Below, one piece after another: positions 1-5,629 of a DNA stretch of 6,343 nucleotides (its first letter is position 1; each line of letters opens with the position of its first letter). The notes under the pieces are model-generated. The model did no database searches. It had not been told where the DNA came from and was given only the letters and a program-made list of their open reading frames with translations. The stretch spans positions 1 through 6,343 of the forward strand of contig JACQUR010000370.1 in assembly GCA_016210245.1 (NCBI GenBank). The letters are read 5' to 3'. Source of the stretch: Chloroflexota bacterium. Its GTDB lineage: Bacteria > Chloroflexota > UBA6077 > JACQUR01. The translations under genes were made by a program, and so were the position numbers.

Positions 1-122
1 CCCTACGAGGGAGGGCGGCGGGGCGACAGAGCCGTCGCCCCCGACGAGGGAGGGCGGCGGGGGGACAGAGCCGTCGCCCCCTTCGAGGGAGGGCGGCGGG
101 GTGACCGAGCCGTTGCCCCCTG
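1..122. repeat. 39-bp tandem repeat array, three copies, cut by the left edge
   Basis: Three head-to-tail copies of a 39-bp unit begin with CGAGGGAGGGCGGCGGGG at 6, 45 and 84. Copy 2 differs from copy 1 at about three positions and copy 3 at about five. Bases 1-5 look like the tail of a further copy, so the array probably continues outside the window. Each unit holds a small inverted repeat; in copy 1 this is GGGGCGAC (20-27), a 6-base loop, and GTCGCCCC (34-41). The unit is a multiple of three, so all frames repeat a 13-residue peptide. On the minus strand this reads like GGDGSVAPPPSLV, but a TGA at 127-129 closes that frame upstream and no start codon follows it. I read the array as non-coding intergenic repeats lying 3' of the rhodanese gene. 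Confidence 0.85.
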
Positions 123-195
123 CAGCTCAGCGACCGCCGGCACAGAAACTGGTCACACCCGCAGGCTGGCATACCGCGACGAAGTGCCAGAGAAC

Positions 196-537
196 CTACT
201 CCTTCTCGACGGGCAGGCCCTTCTTCCGCCAGGCGGTCATGCCGCCCTCCATGTTGTAGATGTTCTTGAAGCCCAGGGAGGCGGCGATCTCGGCTGCCAC
301 CGCGCTGCGCTGGCCGACCTCGCAGTAGAAGATCACGTGGTCGTTCTGAATGGCCTCCTGGGGGCGGGAGAGAATGCGGGCCAGGGGGACAAGCGTGGAG
401 TTGGGGATGTGGTCGTTGGCGTGCTCCCAGTGCTCGCGCACGTCGACCACCGTGACCGTCCCGTTGTCCATCAGGCGCTTGGCCTCCTCCACGGTGATGC
501 GCAGGAACGGCTCCTGAAACGGTTCTGGCTGGCTCAC
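196..537 (-). CDS. single-domain rhodanese-like sulfurtransferase
   Basis: A 113-residue cytoplasmic protein made of one rhodanese domain, with no signal peptide or membrane segment. Rhodaneses carry a persulfide on an active-site Cys and pass sulfur to acceptors such as cyanide, thiols or sulfur-carrier proteins. The visible hallmarks are VVDVREHWEHANDHIPNS (residues 30-47, the CH2A-like motif), the active-site loop CEVGQRS with Cys72, and the C-terminal GGMTAWRKKGLPVE (98-111). The six-residue Cys loop is typical of GlpE/PspE-size sulfurtransferases rather than Cdc25-like phosphatases. The start is GTG at 537, supported by a GAGGTG ribosome site at 543-548. The gene stands 288 bp downstream of the metabolic unit and is separated from it by repeats, so it is probably a separate transcription unit. 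The physiological sulfur acceptor cannot be told from the sequence. GC content (about 63-67% in sampled lines) is lower than in the four-gene unit. Confidence 0.93.
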   Translation of the reverse strand: MSQPEPFQEPFLRITVEEAKRLMDNGTVTVVDVREHWEHANDHIPNSTLVPLARILSRPQEAIQNDHVIFYCEVGQRSAVAAEIAASLGFKNIYNMEGGMTAWRKKGLPVEKE

Positions 538-542
538 AAGGA

Positions 543-548
543 CACCTC
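543..548 (-). promoter_or_regulatory. ribosome binding site of the rhodanese gene
   Basis: The minus strand reads GAGGTG five bases before the GTG at 537. This supports the GTG start, which otherwise has no ATG competitor nearby. The site lies just downstream of the CCTCC-rich heptamer array on the same transcript. Confidence 0.6.
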
Positions 549-558
549 GGGTTTGTTA

Positions 559-629
559 GGTTTGGAGGCTGGAGGCTGGAGGTTGGAGGTTGGAGGTCGA
601 AGGGCGGACCTCTCCAAGCCTCCAAAACC
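559..629. repeat. YTGGAGG heptamer array with an imperfect inverted partner
   Basis: Five consecutive 7-bp units of the form (T/C)TGGAGG occupy 562-596. About 20 bp further on, the complementary form CCTCCAA appears at 619-625, preceded by a diverged copy around 609-617. The outer part, GGTTTGGAGGCT at 559-570, pairs with AGCCTCCAAAACC at 617-629 with one bulged base. On the transcript of the rhodanese gene the array reads as repeated CCTCC. No ORF with recognisable features covers it. Confidence 0.8.
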
Positions 630-650
630 CAATCACCCTCCTGCTGTCAA
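622..650 (-). promoter_or_regulatory. possible sigma-70-type promoter before the rhodanese gene
   Basis: The minus strand carries a perfect TTGACA at 645-650. Seventeen bases further on the hexamer is TTTTGG (622-627), which is a poor -10 element. The position fits an independent rhodanese transcript whose leader would contain the heptamer array. The weak -10 box makes this only a candidate. Confidence 0.25.
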
Positions 651-690
651 CAGCTACTTTACCGCACCACCGCGGCGACGAGAGCGAATT

Positions 691-749
691 CCTGGCAGGA
701 GGGGCGAAGCAGGCGCCGCTACGGCGCTTGCTTCGCCCCTCCTGCCAGG
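691..749. repeat. long perfect hairpin (27-bp stem, 5-base loop)
   Basis: Bases 691-710 (starting CCTGGCAGGAGGGGCG) are the exact reverse complement of 730-749. The stem continues inward, 711-717 with 723-729, with one G-T wobble, leaving the loop GCTAC at 718-722. It lies about 75 bp past the stop codon of the M20 hydrolase on the minus strand. There is no T-tract after it in that direction, so it is not a canonical intrinsic terminator. It could still protect or define an mRNA 3' end, or be a REP/MITE-like repeat. Confidence 0.85.
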
Positions 750-824
750 TCACCGGCTTCACGTCCCCCCACCGCGCCGCGAGCCCCTGCTACGGCGCTT
801 GCTTCGCCCCTCCTGCCCGGTCAC
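718..824. repeat. 36-bp direct repeat pair (718-753 and 789-824)
   Basis: The right half of the hairpin is repeated 71 bp further on. The two 36-bp copies start GCTACGGCGCTTGCTTCG and differ at only one base (A747 versus C818). The second copy ends two bases before the stop codon of the M20 hydrolase gene (826-828). The left arm (691-717) is therefore a third, inverted copy that could pair with either direct copy. The 35 bp between the direct copies (754-788) shows nothing recognisable. Confidence 0.85.
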
Positions 825-825
825 A

Positions 826-2085
826 TCAATAGGCCAATCGGTAGAGCGCCCGCGCCAGGACGCGGACGCCGGGCACGCTGCGCTCGACCGGCGTGTACTC
901 CGCCGGCGTGTGGCTGCGCCCGTCGACGCTGGGGACGAAGACCATCCCCGTAGGGACGTGCTGGGCCATGATCTGGCTGTCGTGCCCGGCGCCGCTGGGC
1001 ATGGACAGGTAGCGCAGGCCCTCCGCCTGCGCGCAGGCCTCGACCAGGTCGCGGATAGCCGGGGTCATCGGCACGGGATGGTGCTCGATGAGTTGCTGGA
1101 CCTCCAGCTCCAGCCCCCGCCGCGCGGCCACCTCCTGGAGGTGGCGCTCGATGGCCGCCAGCAGCTCCAGCCGCTTGCCCGGGTCGGAATGGCGAGTGTC
1201 GATGGTGAAGGTGCAGCTCGCCGGGACCACGTTGGTGGCGCCCGGGGCGACGGCGATGCTCCCAACGGTGGCCACCGCCGGGCGGCCCATGGCCTCGGCG
1301 GCGCCGGTGAGGCGAGCGATCATCTCGACCGCGCCCGCCAGTGCGTCGCGCCGCAGGTCCATCGGCGTCGTGCCCGCGTGGTCCTGGCGTCCGCCCACCC
1401 GCACCCGGAGTTGGCGCAGGCCGGTGATGGTGTGGACGACGCCCGCGTCGTAGCCCTCGTCGTCCAGGATGCGGCCCTGCTCGATGTGCAGCTCGATGAA
1501 GGCGTCCACGTCGTCCCGCTTCGCGCTGGGGATGGCCGAGGAGTCGAGCCCGCGCTCGCGCATCGCCTGGCCGATGGCCACCCCATCGGCGTCCTGGAGG
1601 CTGTCCGCCTCGTGGGGAGCGATGCGTCCATTGAGCGCCCGGGAGCCCCAGAAGCTGGCGTGGAAGCGGCTACCCTCCTCCTCGCAGATGACGTACACCT
1701 CCAGGTGCTTCCTGGGCCGGCCGTAGGCGGCCTTGAGCGCCCCGATGGCGGCGATAGCGGCGTGGATGCCCAGCGCCCCGTCGTACTTGCCGCCCTGCCT
1801 GACCGTATCGATGTGCGAGCCGCTCAGCACTGCCCGCTGGCTCTCGGTCCCGGGCAGTCGCCCGAAGAGATTGCCCACCGCGTCGCGGCGGGTCTCCAGC
1901 CCCAGCGCCTCCAGCCAGCCCTGCACCAGCGCCATGGCCTCCGCCCAGGCGGGCGTGTACACACCCCGGTAGAGGCCGCCCTCTGCAAGGGCGCCGATGG
2001 CGCCCAGTTCGTCGATGTGGCGCTGCAGCATGGCGGGGTCGAGCTCGACCGCGAAACGGTCCCCGGACGCGCGGCTCTCAGACAC
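826..2085 (-). CDS. M20-family carbamoylase / allantoate amidohydrolase-type metallohydrolase
   Basis: A 419-residue cytoplasmic metallohydrolase of the M20 hydantoinase/carbamoylase group. Characterised members hydrolyse N-carbamoyl amino acids, N-carbamoyl-beta-alanine or allantoate, releasing CO2 and ammonia. Visible motifs are GSHIDTVRQGGKYDG (residues 89-103; metal ligands His91 and Asp102), EEEGSRF (135-141; likely base Glu136 and ligand Glu137), ELHIEQG (198-204; His200), DHAGTTPMDLRRDA (235-248), DTR (296-298) and SGAGHDS followed by SHTPAEYT (364-398; His392). All expected metal ligands are present and the length is normal. The start is GTG at 2085, preceded by GGAGG at 2095-2099; it overlaps the end of the aminotransferase gene by 8 bases. 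The same frame is open further upstream, but that part has no family similarity. It is the last gene of the four-gene unit. The family does not allow a choice between carbamoyl amino acid, ureidopropionate and allantoate as substrate. Confidence 0.93.
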   Translation of the reverse strand: MSESRASGDRFAVELDPAMLQRHIDELGAIGALAEGGLYRGVYTPAWAEAMALVQGWLEALGLETRRDAVGNLFGRLPGTESQRAVLSGSHIDTVRQGGKYDGALGIHAAIAAIGALKAAYGRPRKHLEVYVICEEEGSRFHASFWGSRALNGRIAPHEADSLQDADGVAIGQAMRERGLDSSAIPSAKRDDVDAFIELHIEQGRILDDEGYDAGVVHTITGLRQLRVRVGGRQDHAGTTPMDLRRDALAGAVEMIARLTGAAEAMGRPAVATVGSIAVAPGATNVVPASCTFTIDTRHSDPGKRLELLAAIERHLQEVAARRGLELEVQQLIEHHPVPMTPAIRDLVEACAQAEGLRYLSMPSGAGHDSQIMAQHVPTGMVFVPSVDGRSHTPAEYTPVERSVPGVRVLARALYRLAY

Positions 2086-3259
2086 GGGGGGCGACCTCCA
2101 CTGGGATGCGGCGGTGCTGCTGGACGAACTGCACGATGCGGCGGCAGCCTTCCTCCAACAGCGATTGCTCCGTGGCCAGGGAAAGGCGCAGCAGGCCGAC
2201 GCCCTGGCGCCCAAAGGTATCCCCGGGCGCCGTCGCCACCCGCTGCTCCTGGAGCAGTTGCCGCGCCAGGGCGGCCGAGTCGTCGCTGATCGACGAGACG
2301 TCGACCAGCGCATAGAAGGCGCCGTGGGGCACCGCGGCCAGCAGGCCGGCTGGGCCGAGGATGCGCACCGCGGCGTCGCGGCGGGCGCGGTAGGCCTCGC
2401 GCTGGCGCGCCACCTGGTCCTGGGGCCCTTGCAGCGCGGCCTCCGCCGCCTTCTGGCTGAGTGACGAGGGACAGGAGACCAGCGGCTCGGCCACCCGCGC
2501 CAGCAGCGGGGCTATCTGCGGGCTGGCAACCACGTAGCCCAGGCGCCAGCCGGTCATGGCGTAGGTCTTGGAGAACCCAAACACCGTGATCACCCGCCCA
2601 TCGCGGTCGAAGGTGGCGGCCGGGACGTGCTCGCCCTCGAAGACGAACTCCTCGTACACCTCGTCGGAGATCAGGTAGAGGTCGTGCTCGGCGGCGAACT
2701 CGACCAGCGCCTGGACCATCTCGCCGGGGAAGACCGCGCCGGTCGGGTTGCCGGGGGTGTTGATCAGCAGCACCTTGGTGCGCGGGGTGACCAGGCGGCG
2801 CAGCTCGGCCAGGTCGGGCAGGTACTCGGTCTTGCGCAGGAGCGTGTAGGGCACCGCCGTGGCGCCGATGAGGTGCAGCGCGGACAGGTAGTTGGGCCAG
2901 CACGGGTCGGGCACCAGCGCCTCCTCGCCCGCCTCCAGCGTGCTGAGCAGCGAGATGGTCACCGCGAAGCCCGCGCCGGGGGTGGCGATGATCTGGTCCG
3001 GGGTCACGTCGAGCCCGTTGCGCTCGCGCACCTTGCGCGCCAGCGCCTCGCGCAGCGAGCGCAGGCCGGCGGTGGGGGTGTACCTGGTGAAGCCCGCGTG
3101 CGCCGCCTGGGCCGCGGCCTCGATGATGTGCTCGGCGGTGTTGCTATCGGGCTCGCCCACCTCCAGGTGGATGACGCCTTGCATCTGGCCTGCGAGCTCC
3201 ATCAGCTCGCGGATGCCAGAGCGGCGAATCGTGGTCGGGCGTTGTGCCAGCGGCTTCAT
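2078..3259 (-). CDS. class I/II pyridoxal-phosphate aminotransferase
   Basis: A 393-residue fold-type I, AspC/AlaT-like aminotransferase that moves an amino group between an amino acid and a 2-oxo acid. Visible features are LEVGEPD (32-38), the GFTRYTPTAGLRSLREA block (56-72), NTPGNPTG (167-174, Asn171), ISDEVYEEF (197-205, Asp199 against the PLP nitrogen), GFSKTYAMTGWRLGY (228-242, with Lys231 forming the internal aldimine) and LLRLSLA (356-362, Arg358 binding the substrate carboxylate). The length is normal and the PLP site looks intact. The start is ATG at 3259, with GGAGG at 3264-3268. It overlaps the amidohydrolase stop in an ATGA arrangement, which suggests translational coupling. A longer in-frame reading upstream is low-complexity and antisense-like, so I excluded it. 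The amino donor cannot be deduced. This is not the class V type (PucG) used in ureidoglycine metabolism. Confidence 0.93.
   Translation of the reverse strand: MKPLAQRPTTIRRSGIRELMELAGQMQGVIHLEVGEPDSNTAEHIIEAAAQAAHAGFTRYTPTAGLRSLREALARKVRERNGLDVTPDQIIATPGAGFAVTISLLSTLEAGEEALVPDPCWPNYLSALHLIGATAVPYTLLRKTEYLPDLAELRRLVTPRTKVLLINTPGNPTGAVFPGEMVQALVEFAAEHDLYLISDEVYEEFVFEGEHVPAATFDRDGRVITVFGFSKTYAMTGWRLGYVVASPQIAPLLARVAEPLVSCPSSLSQKAAEAALQGPQDQVARQREAYRARRDAAVRILGPAGLLAAVPHGAFYALVDVSSISDDSAALARQLLQEQRVATAPGDTFGRQGVGLLRLSLATEQSLLEEGCRRIVQFVQQHRRIPVEVAPRV
2095..2099 (-). promoter_or_regulatory. ribosome binding site deciding the GTG start of the M20 hydrolase
   Basis: GGAGG on the minus strand ends nine bases before GTG 2085, inside the last codons of the aminotransferase gene. 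It fixes a start that gives a normal family length. Confidence 0.65.
3256..3259 (-). promoter_or_regulatory. ATGA stop/start overlap coupling amidohydrolase and aminotransferase
   Basis: The minus strand reads ATGA: the aminotransferase ATG (3259-3257) shares two bases with the amidohydrolase TGA (3258-3256). A GGAGG at 3264-3268 lies just before it. This arrangement typically allows terminating ribosomes to restart and implies co-expression at related levels. Confidence 0.7.
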
Positions 3260-4620
3260 CGTGCCTCCGATCGAAGAAATGCTCCACGCGCGCCCGGGTC
3301 GACGCGCCCAGCGCGCATCACCTGGCGCCCGCGCACGTAGGTGGCCTGCACGATCCCACGGACGCGGCGGCCGTGGAAAGGAGTATACCCGGCTTTCGTG
3401 TAGAGCGGCCCCTGGCCCAGCACCGCCTCCCGCTGGAGGTCCACCAGCGCCAGGTCGGCGTCGGCGCCCACCTGGATGGCTCCCTTCCGCCCCCCCAGGC
3501 CGAAGCGGCGGGCCGGGGCCTCGGCGCACCAGCGGGCGAGCTGGAGCAGGTCCAGGCGCCCCCGGGCCACGGCGTCGAGCAGCAGCGGCAGCCAGGTCTC
3601 CAGGCCGGGCAAGCCTGTGGGGGCGCGCCAGATGTTGTCGCGCCCGCTCTCTTTCTCCTCTCGGGCGTGGGGCGCGTGGTCGGTGCCGATCAGGTCCAGC
3701 GTGCCGTCGTGCAGCCCGGCCCAGAGCGCCTCCACGTCCTCCGCCTCGCGCAGGGGCGGGTTGACCCGCGCGTACGGCCCCTGGCGGTCCAGCTCGGCGC
3801 TGGTGAGGCAGAGGTGGTGCGGGTTCACCTCGGCGGTCAGGTCGCCGCCCAACTCCTTCAGGGCGCGGACGACGGCCACCGCCTCACGGGTGCTGAGCTG
3901 GCGCAGGTGGACGCGCGCCCCGGCCTGGCGGCCGAGCAGGGCCGCTCGGGCGGCGCCGAGCGCCTCCCCAGCCGGCGGGCGCGACAGGGTGTGGGCCTGG
4001 GGGTCGACGCGCCCGGCCCGCTCCAGGCGGCGGATCGCCTCGTTCTTGAGCGCCTCGCTCTCACAGTACACCCCGGCCAGGCCCCCGACCGCGGCGACCG
4101 CCTCCAGCACGCGCAGCAGGGCCGCGTCGTCGGGCATGGCCATGCCCTCCAGGGCATCGGCCAGGAACAGCTCGAAGGAGATCGCCCCGCCCGCCTGGAG
4201 GGCGGGCAGCTCGTCCAGGTTAGCAGGTCCCACCACGGCCTGGAGGCCGAAGTCGACCACGGCCTTCTGCTCCGCGATCGCCCGTCGCCGGGCCAGGTCG
4301 ACCGCCGTGGCCACGGGCGGGCGCGAGAAGGGCTGGACCAGCACTGTGGCCACGCCGCCGGCCGCGGCGGCCGCCGTGCCCGTGGCAAAGTCCTCCTTGT
4401 GCTCCAGCCCGGGCTCGCGCAGGTGGGCGTGGCAGTCCACCAGGCCGGGCAGCGCCACCAGCCCGCCCGCGTCGTGTACCTCCGCGGCCTCCAGGTCGGC
4501 CGGCGGCACCCCCTCTTCCACGGCCGCAAAGCGGCCATCCCGCAGGCCCAGCCAGCCCGGGAACACGCGCCCGGGAGCGACGATCCGAGCGCCACGGACC
4601 AGGAGATCAAAGGCAGCCAT
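3256..4620 (-). CDS. dihydroorotase/hydantoinase-like cyclic amidohydrolase with altered metal site
   Basis: A 454-residue TIM-barrel amidohydrolase of the dihydroorotase / allantoinase / dihydropyrimidinase group, enzymes that open or close cyclic amides. Retained family blocks are GLVDCHAHLREPG (59-71, His64 and His66), KEDFATGTAAAAAGGV (75-90), TAEVNPHHLCLT (262-273), RVNPPLRE (285-292) and DLIGTDHAPHAREEK (309-323, Asp314). Three normally conserved metal-site residues differ: Glu150 stands where hydantoinases have the carboxylated Lys, Tyr185 where AHCE-type His lies, and Gln241 in RQLST where CHVST-type His lies. VLVQPF (93-98) replaces the usual MPNT-type segment. It may be a mononuclear enzyme of new specificity or a non-catalytic homologue; it is unlikely to be housekeeping PyrC. 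I chose ATG 4620 (GGGGTG at 4625-4630); GTG 4623 is adjacent. Its TGA overlaps the aminotransferase ATG as ATGA. Neighbours suggest a role in cyclic ureide or amide metabolism. Confidence 0.88.
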   Translation of the reverse strand: MAAFDLLVRGARIVAPGRVFPGWLGLRDGRFAAVEEGVPPADLEAAEVHDAGGLVALPGLVDCHAHLREPGLEHKEDFATGTAAAAAGGVATVLVQPFSRPPVATAVDLARRRAIAEQKAVVDFGLQAVVGPANLDELPALQAGGAISFELFLADALEGMAMPDDAALLRVLEAVAAVGGLAGVYCESEALKNEAIRRLERAGRVDPQAHTLSRPPAGEALGAARAALLGRQAGARVHLRQLSTREAVAVVRALKELGGDLTAEVNPHHLCLTSAELDRQGPYARVNPPLREAEDVEALWAGLHDGTLDLIGTDHAPHAREEKESGRDNIWRAPTGLPGLETWLPLLLDAVARGRLDLLQLARWCAEAPARRFGLGGRKGAIQVGADADLALVDLQREAVLGQGPLYTKAGYTPFHGRRVRGIVQATYVRGRQVMRAGRVDPGARGAFLRSEAR

Positions 4621-4623
4621 CAC

Positions 4624-5613
4624 TCACCCCAGCAGGTCGACGTCGACGCCCAGGCCCGCCGCCCGGGCCCGGCGGACGACTTCCTTGCCTACCGCCAGGT
4701 CCAGGGCGGCGAAGCCCGTGCTCTTGAAGAAGATCAGCTCGTCTTCGCGCTCGCGTCCCGGGCGCTCGCCGGCGATCACGGCGCCCAGGTCCCACACCCG
4801 GGCGGGATCCAGTAGGCCCTGGGCGATGGGCCTCAGCAACTCGCCGGACGCGGCCAGCACGCCGGCCCGCGTGTCCGCAACCACCTTGTCGGCGCGGCCC
4901 ACGACCCCTGAGGCGACCTCCTGCATGTCCGGGCCGGGCGCGCCGATGGCGCACACCAGCGCCCCGGGTCCGACCCAGGCGTCCTCTACCACCGGCTGGT
5001 GGGCCGAGGTCGAGGCAATCACGATCTCGGCTCCACGCACGGCGGCCTCCGCCTTATCGACCACGCGCAGGGGCAAGCTGACGCCCTGCTCGCCCGCCTG
5101 GCGGACCAGCGCCTCCGCGCGCTCGCGCCGCCGGCCCCAGACGCGCACGTCCTGGAGGCCGGGCAGGACCGCGTGCAGCGCCTGGAGCTGGCCAGGCGCC
5201 TGGCCGCCCGGCCCCAGCAGCGCCGCCGTCCGCGCGCCGCGCGGGGCGAGCCGCTTGAGCGCCGCACCGGTGACCGCGCCGGTGCGGAGCACGGTGAGGT
5301 AGAGCGCGTCCATCACCGCCAGCGCCAGCCCGGTGCGCTCATCCAGCAGGGTGAACAGGCCGGTGACCACTGGCAGGCCGAGGGCGTCGTTGCCCGGAAA
5401 CTCGACGATGATCTTCTGCCCCAGGCTGCGCAGGCCGGGCAGGTAGCCCGGCATGAACAGGCAGCGGGCGTGGGCCTCCGGCACATTGAGGCGAATGCGG
5501 AGCGGAATATCCGTGCGCCCCGCGGCGTGCTCGACCAGCGCCAGCTCGACCAGCTCCATGGCCTCGGCCATGCCAATGGCCGCGCGGACGTTGCTCTGTG
5601 TCAGGACCAGCAA
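4624..5613 (-). CDS. ornithine cyclodeaminase / mu-crystallin family NAD(P)H enzyme (ketimine reductase-like)
   Basis: A 329-residue Rossmann-fold protein of the ornithine cyclodeaminase/mu-crystallin family, which includes ornithine cyclodeaminases, alanine dehydrogenases and cyclic ketimine reductases. Visible features are IPLRIRL (37-42, carboxylate-binding Arg region), LGQKIIVEFPGN (64-75, Lys67), LTVLRTGAVTGAALKRLAP (106-124), the dinucleotide loop GPGGQA (134-139), IGAPGPDMQEV (223-233) and FFKSTGFAALDLAVGKEV (295-312). The last two blocks resemble mu-crystallin (GASRPDWREL and FKSLGMAVED) more than ornithine cyclodeaminase, whose catalytic Asp aligns with Pro226 here. The start is TTG at 5613, supported by GGGGAGG eight bases upstream. 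It gives the usual MLVLT-type N-terminus. An upstream in-frame GTG at 5664 would add only translated heptamer repeat. It is the first gene of the four-gene unit, and its stop lies 3 bases before the amidohydrolase ATG. Confidence 0.9.
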   Translation of the reverse strand: MLVLTQSNVRAAIGMAEAMELVELALVEHAAGRTDIPLRIRLNVPEAHARCLFMPGYLPGLRSLGQKIIVEFPGNDALGLPVVTGLFTLLDERTGLALAVMDALYLTVLRTGAVTGAALKRLAPRGARTAALLGPGGQAPGQLQALHAVLPGLQDVRVWGRRRERAEALVRQAGEQGVSLPLRVVDKAEAAVRGAEIVIASTSAHQPVVEDAWVGPGALVCAIGAPGPDMQEVASGVVGRADKVVADTRAGVLAASGELLRPIAQGLLDPARVWDLGAVIAGERPGREREDELIFFKSTGFAALDLAVGKEVVRRARAAGLGVDVDLLG

Positions 5614-5621
5614 CCGGTCGT

Positions 5622-5628
5622 CCTCCCC
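5622..5628 (-). promoter_or_regulatory. ribosome binding site deciding the TTG start
   Basis: The minus strand reads GGGGAGG, then eight bases, then TTG at 5613. The site directly abuts the end of the heptamer palindrome (outer edge at 5630). It argues against the upstream GTG at 5664, which has only repeat sequence in front of it. Confidence 0.7.
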
Positions 5629-5629
5629 A

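Noticed and set aside
1..122. CRISPR array
   Set aside because: The copies are directly adjacent with no unique spacers between them.
166..190. Terminator hairpin after the rhodanese gene (CTGGCA ... TGCCAG)
   Set aside because: Only six paired bases with a 13-base loop and no T-tract; could easily be chance in this composition.
691..749. Classical intrinsic terminator after the M20 gene
   Set aside because: The stem is strong, but no T-tract follows in the minus direction; kept only as a repeat/hairpin.
1..2289. A plus-strand frame open for more than 700 codons opposite the M20 and rhodanese genes
   Set aside because: It is antisense to two genes with full family motifs, shows no recognisable domain, and is the usual consequence of very high GC third positions. 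Similar long plus-strand frames at 3244-4815 and 3476-5302 are rejected for the same reason.
2086..2313. N-terminal extension of the M20 hydrolase to 2313
   Set aside because: The extra residues overlap the aminotransferase C-terminus in another frame, are low-complexity, and have no family counterpart; GTG 2085 has a good ribosome site.
3260..3529. N-terminal extension of the aminotransferase to 3529
   Set aside because: The extra 90 residues are Arg/Gly/Pro-rich, overlap the amidohydrolase C-terminus and do not belong to the fold; ATG 3259 has GGAGG and an ATGA overlap.
3256..4620. Housekeeping dihydroorotase PyrC
   Set aside because: No pyrimidine biosynthesis neighbours, and three metal-site positions are altered.
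826..5613. Ectoine utilisation (Eut/Doe) cluster, because of the ornithine cyclodeaminase homologue
   Set aside because: No ectoine hydrolase of the M24 type, no EutB-like dehydratase and no DoeB-type deacetylase; the M20 member clearly has carbamoylase/allantoate hydrolase motifs.
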